64,000 nt of DNA from Paractinoplanes bogorensis. GTDB lineage: Bacteria > Actinomycetota > Actinomycetes > Mycobacteriales > Micromonosporaceae. The notes beneath the pieces were generated by a model. The model was not told where the DNA came from, searched no databases, and saw only the letters and a program-made list of their open reading frames with translations. The position numbers were made by a program, and so were the translations under genes. The stretch covers positions 186,001-250,000 of the forward strand of contig NZ_JAHKKG010000002.1 of the NCBI RefSeq assembly GCF_018829635.1, written 5' to 3'. Position 1 is the first letter of the stretch, and each line of letters opens with the position of its first letter. Shown here piece by piece: positions 59,631-64,000 of this stretch.

Positions 59631-62269
59631 CCCTGGAGGGTCTGCGCGAAGCGGGCGGCGCCGTCCTCGAGGTCGGGGTGCTCGACGGCCAAGGCCATCG
59701 CGACGATCCGGTCGAAACCGAGACCCACCCCGTCCGCGTACGCGGCGTCGAAGGCGGCATCGCCCAGCGCGGACCGTACGGCGATCTGCTGATCCGACCA
59801 GAACCGCCCGAACATCTCCGTACGCCGGGCCCCGCGCGCCGCCTCGGCCCCGCCGAACAGCACGGCGGCGGTCGCGGGGTCACCACCCATGGCACAGCGC
59901 ACGGCGATGGCCGCCACCGCATCGGCCGCCGGCCCGCTGAACCCGTGCCGCAGCCGTGACCGCAGCGCGACAACCAGGTGGTCGTGCCCGGCCACCAGGT
60001 CACCGCGTCGCAACGCGACCATGCCGAGCAGCCAGTCGACCGTACGCTTACCGCGGTGCTCGGGGCAGCTCGCCTCGGCCTGCCGGGCCCCGCCCAGCAG
60101 CTCGGCCGCCGACGTCAACGCGTCGCGCCGCCAGAGCAACTCGGCCAGCGCGATCACGGCCGGCAGCGCCGACTCGGCCACCCCGCCGCGCTCGGCCTCG
60201 GCGATCACCTCACGGCACAGCTGCTCGGCCTCGGTGAACCGGCCCGCCGCGACCAGCGTGGACCGGTGACCGGCCCGGGAGCGTACGAGAAGCTCGCGGT
60301 TCTCCTCGACCCGCGCGATCCGCTCGGCCCGATCGAGGAACCGGGACCGCTCGGCCCGATCGTCGGTCAGCCCGGCGTGCACCAGGTGGACGTAGCCGAG
60401 CGTGGCCGGGGGCACGTCGACCCCGTCGAGCCGCTGGTAGAGCCGGAACAGCAGGTCGCGTCCCTCGTTCGCGCCGCCGTGCTCACGCCACCACGGGTCC
60501 AGGGCCAGGGCCAGACATAAGCCGGTCCGTACGCTGCCGTGGGTCGCGGTCCAGTGCAGCGCGGTCTGCCATTCGGGTACGTAGGGCGCCATGTCGGTCA
60601 GCGAGGTCGTGCGCGGCTGCCCGTCGGTGTCGATCGCGACCGACTCCAGTGTGTGCAGTGCCCAGGCGGCGTGCCGGTCGCGGGCGGCGTGCTCGTCTCC
60701 GGCGGCGGTCAGGCGCCGCGACGCGAACGACCGCACCTGACCGGAAAGCCGGTAACGCGGTCCCGGCACGACCTCGACCAGCGACTTGTCGGTCAGCTCG
60801 GACAGCGCACCGAGCGCCTCGGTGCCGCACCATTCCACCGTGGCCAGATCGACCGTGCCCGCGAACACCGCGAGCCGGCGGAGCAGACCGGCGGCCGGCC
60901 CGCTCAACGTCCGATAAGACCAGTCCAGGGTGGCGCTGAGACTGTCGTGGCGATGCTCGGCCGGAGCCTCGACCGGATCGAGCGCGGCCAGCGGATCGTC
61001 CAGGCGGGTGGCCAGCTGCGCCGCCGACAGGGAACGCAAGCGGGCCGCGGCCAGCTCGGCCGCCAGCGGGGAGCCCTCCAGCCGTACGGCGATGTCGGCC
61101 AGATCGGCGTGCTCCCCGATCGGGCTCGGCCGGCCACCCCGGGCCTCGGTGGTGCGCTCGTCCAGCAGCATGAAAGCGTCGGCGGGGGACATCGGCGGGA
61201 TGCGCCAGACGACCTCGCCGGGCACGTTCAGCGGCACCCGGCTGGTGACCAGCACCCGCACCTGGGGGCAGCGCGCGAGCAGGCGGCGTACCAGGGTGGC
61301 GCAGGCGGCGGGCGCGGCGTCGGCGGTCTGCAGGACGATCAGCAGCCGCCGGTCGGCGCACCGTTCCAGCAGCGTCTCGAGCACCGGACGGCCCGGCTCG
61401 GTGCGCACCCCGAGGGCGGCGGCCAGCGCGGGAGCCAACCCGTTCCGCGCCTCGGCCACATCGACGTTCCAGACCCCTTCCCCGTACGCGGGAAGAAGGT
61501 CCTCGCCGACCTGAAGCGCGAGCCGGGTCTTGCCCGCACCACCCGGACCGGCGACGGTGACGATGCGATGCCCGTGGACGAGTTCGCTGACCTCGGCCCG
61601 CTCGCTGCGGCGGCCGACAAAGCTGGTGAGCGGGGTGGGCAGGTTGTGCAGCGCCGCCCCCGGCGTGCGCGGGCGGGGGAAGTCGCGGTCGAGGCCGGTG
61701 GCCAGGATCTGGAAGAGCTGCTCGTCGTCATCGAAGCCGCGGAGCCGGAAGGGGCCGAGGTCTAAAAGGTCGAACTCCGCCCGCTGCTCTTTCTCCTGGC
61801 TGGTCAGCGCGAACGGCACCTCTGTGCCCTTGGTGATCAGGCTGAGAGCGGTGGCGCCGGAACAGAGGATCTGGCCGCCGTGCGCGGCCGCGGAGACCCG
61901 GGCGGCGCGGTGGACCTCGGCACTGGCGTACTCGTCCCCGATCGGGCGGGCCCAGCCGGTGTGCATGCCCATCCGGACGCGAGGCGCCACGTCCGGGCTC
62001 GGCCAGTCATGTGCGGACAGTTGCCGCTGAGCCTCCACACAGGCCGCGACGGCCGCACCCGGATCGGGAAAAGCAATGAAGAAACTGTCACCCTCGGTGA
62101 AGAGCTCGACACCATTGAAGTAACTCAGCGCAGCCCTCATCACCGATCGGTGATCGCCGAGGACCGAGCCGTAGTCGTCGCCGAGCATCCGGGCCAACCG
62201 CGTCGAGCCCTCGATGTCGGTGAACACAAAGGTCACCAGCCCACTCGGCAGCTCGGTCCGTCCCGACAC
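59627..62269 (-). CDS. adenylyl/guanylyl cyclase domain - NTPase - TPR regulator
   Basis: 880 residues from GTG at 62269 (GGAGG 7 nt upstream). Class III cyclase domain (~5-175): LVTFVFTDIEGSTRL and FTEGDSFFIAF give both metal Asp; the transition-state Asn is replaced in EVHRAAR. An NTPase domain (~220-520) has P-loop GPGGAGKTRLALQ near 240, but Walker B reads LIVLQTADA instead of the usual LVLDN. A TPR-like helical region follows. Members couple a cyclase-like sensor to a STAND ATPase. Loss of key residues suggests altered or absent catalysis. Confidence 0.9.
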   Translation of the reverse strand: MSGRTELPSGLVTFVFTDIEGSTRLARMLGDDYGSVLGDHRSVMRAALSYFNGVELFTEGDSFFIAFPDPGAAVAACVEAQRQLSAHDWPSPDVAPRVRMGMHTGWARPIGDEYASAEVHRAARVSAAAHGGQILCSGATALSLITKGTEVPFALTSQEKEQRAEFDLLDLGPFRLRGFDDDEQLFQILATGLDRDFPRPRTPGAALHNLPTPLTSFVGRRSERAEVSELVHGHRIVTVAGPGGAGKTRLALQVGEDLLPAYGEGVWNVDVAEARNGLAPALAAALGVRTEPGRPVLETLLERCADRRLLIVLQTADAAPAACATLVRRLLARCPQVRVLVTSRVPLNVPGEVVWRIPPMSPADAFMLLDERTTEARGGRPSPIGEHADLADIAVRLEGSPLAAELAAARLRSLSAAQLATRLDDPLAALDPVEAPAEHRHDSLSATLDWSYRTLSGPAAGLLRRLAVFAGTVDLATVEWCGTEALGALSELTDKSLVEVVPGPRYRLSGQVRSFASRRLTAAGDEHAARDRHAAWALHTLESVAIDTDGQPRTTSLTDMAPYVPEWQTALHWTATHGSVRTGLCLALALDPWWREHGGANEGRDLLFRLYQRLDGVDVPPATLGYVHLVHAGLTDDRAERSRFLDRAERIARVEENRELLVRSRAGHRSTLVAAGRFTEAEQLCREVIAEAERGGVAESALPAVIALAELLWRRDALTSAAELLGGARQAEASCPEHRGKRTVDWLLGMVALRRGDLVAGHDHLVVALRSRLRHGFSGPAADAVAAIAVRCAMGGDPATAAVLFGGAEAARGARRTEMFGRFWSDQQIAVRSALGDAAFDAAYADGVGLGFDRIVAMALAVEHPDLEDGAARFAQTLQG

Positions 62270-62979
62270 GGTGGAACCTCCGCCCCCTTTGGGAAGTCGC
62301 GCCTCATGCTGCCGTATCACTCTGTCACCGACCATCGTAGAAACGGACGGTAACCATGCTCCCGTCACGGCCGACCCTGGACGATGGATATCGGGGGCCG
62401 CGTTAAGCACTACGCGTGACGTAACGAAATGGATCGAGCCGAGTCACGCCGCGGTTGGCCACTTCCGGCCGCCCGTTCGGGGGTCCCCGTCAGTGTCCAT
62501 TTGTGCGACGTTGTTCGGTCACCATTTGCACCGCTAGATGATCATATTTCTGGTGGCGTCGCCGCAGGTCGCACAGGTGGTCCGCCATTGGGGAAGATCG
62601 GCGTGGAATTCCCTGAGCGGGTGCATGATCGGGCAATCGGTCCCGCTATGTGGACGGGCTTTCGGCTTTGGGTGTTTTCGCAGGTGGTGGCGCTTGCCGC
62701 TGAGTCCATCGTTTCTTGCTCTGGGGTCGTCGCTTGGTGCGGCGCGACGGTTACTTGCTGCTACCCGGCGGCCGCCTGCTGCTGGTGCGGACTGTCGCTT
62801 GTTGCTGGTGCGGCCCGTTGCACGCTGTTGGCGCGGTCGTCGCTTGGTTGCTGTGCGGTCCGTCGCTTGGTTGCTGTGCGGCCCGTCGCTCGCTTGCTGT
62901 GCGGCCCGCCGCTCGCTTGCTGTGCGGCCCGTCGCTCGCTTGCTTTGCGGCCCGTCGCTCGCTTGCTTTGCGGGGCCGC
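62270..62979. other. 700-bp intergenic region
   Basis: Upstream of the cyclase-NTPase gene. It contains the 23-bp tandem array listed separately and no frame with an RBS and normal codon use that I would call a gene; long frames on both strands reflect the repeats. Confidence 0.5.
62838..62975. repeat. 23-bp tandem repeat, 6 copies
   Basis: Six units from 62838, consensus CGTCGCTCGCTTGCTGTGCG plus GCC; two or three more degenerate units precede it from ~62790. The period is not a multiple of three. It ends 4 bp before the stop of the minus-strand FmdB gene. Confidence 0.85.
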
Positions 62980-63210
62980 TCAGCAGCCGCAGGCGCCGCC
63001 GCAACAACCGCCACCACCGCCGCCGCTGGCCGGGGCCGCGGGGCGAGTGGGCGCGCTGCCGCCACGACCGGTGAACGCGACCGTCGAGAGCAGCTTGACC
63101 GTGTCGCCGTGGCCCTGCGGACACGACGTGGGCGCGGAGGCCTCACTCATCGGCCGGTTGACCTCGAACGTGTCGCCACAGGCGCGGCAGCGGAACTCGT
63201 AACGCGGCAT
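62980..63210 (-). CDS. FmdB-family zinc ribbon protein, Cys-rich tail
   Basis: 76 residues: MPRYEFRCRACGDTFEVNRP and SCPQGHGDTVKLL form a ribbon whose third and fourth ligands are C and H. A Gly-rich hinge ends in GGGGGGCCGGACGC, four extra Cys. Paralogue of the gene at 21694. A metal role for the Cys tail is inference; a disulfide-linked tail is possible. Confidence 0.85.
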   Translation of the reverse strand: MPRYEFRCRACGDTFEVNRPMSEASAPTSCPQGHGDTVKLLSTVAFTGRGGSAPTRPAAPASGGGGGGCCGGACGC

Positions 63211-63636
63211 GAGAGCAGCGTAGGCCCTCCCCCACCCACCGGAACAGCCAGCCGCTCCCCGACACGTCACCGCCTGGCCAGCACCCGCAGCGTCAGCGCC
63301 AACCCCGGCTCGATCCCCCCAGCGTCGGCACATACCCAGCTCGGTCCTCGGAGCGGTCAGCAGGCACCCAACTCGATCCCCGCAACGTCAGCAGGCACCC
63401 AGCTCGATCCCCGCAGCATCGGTGCTCCTGCCGGCCCGATCTTGACGCGTCACCAGCCCACCCCGCCCAACCAGGGGGCGGGCCCAGAGACTACGCAAGA
63501 TCGGGTTGGCGCGGCGCGGGTTGTCCACAGGTCCGACATCGAGGCCTGAAGTTATCCACAGGCGTCGACGCGGGCACTCGCCGGTGGGCTCGGGTTGGGT
63601 ACTGTCGTCGGCGTGGTGGAGCGGGAGGAAGAACCG
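63211..63636. other. intergenic region with repeats and inverted repeat
   Basis: A degenerate ~31-bp repeat (63298-63421, GCAGGCACCCAACTCGATCC core), a perfect 10-bp inverted repeat CCCGATCTTG (63435-63444) with CAAGATCGGG (63496-63505), then the DnaA-box pair. No gene seen. Confidence 0.5.
63521..63560 (+). promoter_or_regulatory. pair of DnaA boxes
   Basis: TTGTCCACA (63521-63529, the Streptomyces consensus) and TTATCCACA (63552-63560), same orientation, 31 bp apart and ~77 bp upstream of the partial gene. Confidence 0.55.
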
Positions 63637-64000
63637 GTGGCACGGCCCGAGCTGAGAGCTGCGGCGCCCCATCAGGGTGGTCCGCTGGCCAGCTCAGGGG
63701 CGGCTCCGCTCGAGCCGACCGCGACGGACGCCGACAGGCCTCCGGCACCACCCACCGCCGATGCCCCTCGGCCGCCGGAACCGTCGCCCATCGCAGATGC
63801 CCTCCGGCCACCGACACCCACCGCAGACACCGCGCGGCCACCGACGCCCACGCCGATGCCCGTTGCTACCCGGACGCCGACGCCCACGTCTGACTTCGCC
63901 AAGCCGTCGATACCGACGGGCGAGCCGAGCGCGTCGGCACCAGCGGCCACGCCACGACCGGGCATGCCGGCAACAGCGGGCACGTCGAGACCGGGCGAGC
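63637..64000 (+). CDS. Pro/Ala-rich protein, 5' part only
   Basis: Open from a GTG at 63637 with GGGAGGAAG upstream to the window edge (>121 residues). Composition is Pro/Ala/Thr (APPTADAPRPPEPSP, TPTPMPVATRTPTPTS), a disordered N-terminal region; no domain is reached. An upstream GTG at 63613 is possible. In related genomes Pro-rich N-termini occur on ParA-like and other proteins, but the identity cannot be told. Confidence 0.55.
   Translation, partial: MARPELRAAAPHQGGPLASSGAAPLEPTATDADRPPAPPTADAPRPPEPSPIADALRPPTPTADTARPPTPTPMPVATRTPTPTSDFAKPSIPTGEPSASAPAATPRPGMPATAGTSRPGE

Overview
The window is 64 kb of high-GC actinobacterial chromosome, most likely from the Micromonosporaceae (Actinoplanes-like). 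The inference rests on very GC-rich coding sequence, frequent GTG/TTG starts behind GGAGG-type ribosome sites, typical actinobacterial families (DUF3117, DUF6758-type zinc-ribbon protein, Rv2578c-type radical SAM protein, SepX/GlpR, KorAB) and gene order shared with Mycobacterium and Streptomyces. It is core chromosome with a few accessory islands. I see no rRNA, prophage, CRISPR array, transposase or biosynthetic gene cluster.

Layout. 1-5.3 kb: metG (cut by the left edge), rsmI and the protein O-mannosyltransferase pmt. 5.7-9.1 kb: an envelope pair, a Pro/Gly-rich anchored protein coupled to a polysaccharide deacetylase-glycosyltransferase fusion. 9.1-14.5 kb: a GAF protein with a degenerate kinase module, two secreted proteins and an ArsR-VOC pair. 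A tRNA-Ala(CGC) lies at 14.95 kb. 15.1-18.8 kb (minus): galU, a MoeA/gephyrin homologue, a GNAT acetyltransferase and a SepX/GlpR-like membrane protein, which together match the actinobacterial divisome locus. 18.9-25.7 kb: diguanylate cyclase, folate salvage enzyme, FmdB and SAF proteins, Fur regulator, DUF2236 oxygenase. 25.7-30.9 kb (minus): RecB-like nuclease, MarC, PHP phosphoesterase, PH-domain protein, zinc-ribbon protein, SpoU methyltransferase.

31.3-33.8 kb holds thioredoxin and an SOS-type radical SAM gene. That gene has a perfect LexA box 10 bp upstream and an intein that splits its [4Fe-4S] cysteine motif. 34.0-41.0 kb carries accessory metabolism around a 585-bp array of GTGAGTACTCAC palindromes. 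41.0-48.3 kb is a conserved block (MgtE-like, DUF1003, Mrp, TatB, HtrA, O-methyltransferase, PepA, DUF3117) in which the sigE/anti-sigma pair usual between the methyltransferase and htrA is missing. 48.6-54.1 kb: PaaX regulator plus enoyl-CoA hydratase, trypsin-like protease, Tag glycosylase, SRPBCC and DivIVA-domain proteins, and an orphan nuoA. 54.3-62.3 kb: KorAB, a methyltransferase, a K+ channel, a secreted phospholipase A2 and a cyclase-NTPase regulator. 62.3-64 kb: tandem repeats, a second FmdB gene, a DnaA-box pair and a Pro-rich gene leaving the right edge.

The most unusual features are the helically phased palindrome array between convergent genes (echoed by two copies near 50.3 kb, also between convergent genes), the intein at a catalytic Fe-S cysteine of an SOS gene, a 163-bp MITE-like inverted repeat sharing a base or codon with the stops of two convergent genes, and several signalling proteins whose catalytic residues are lost.
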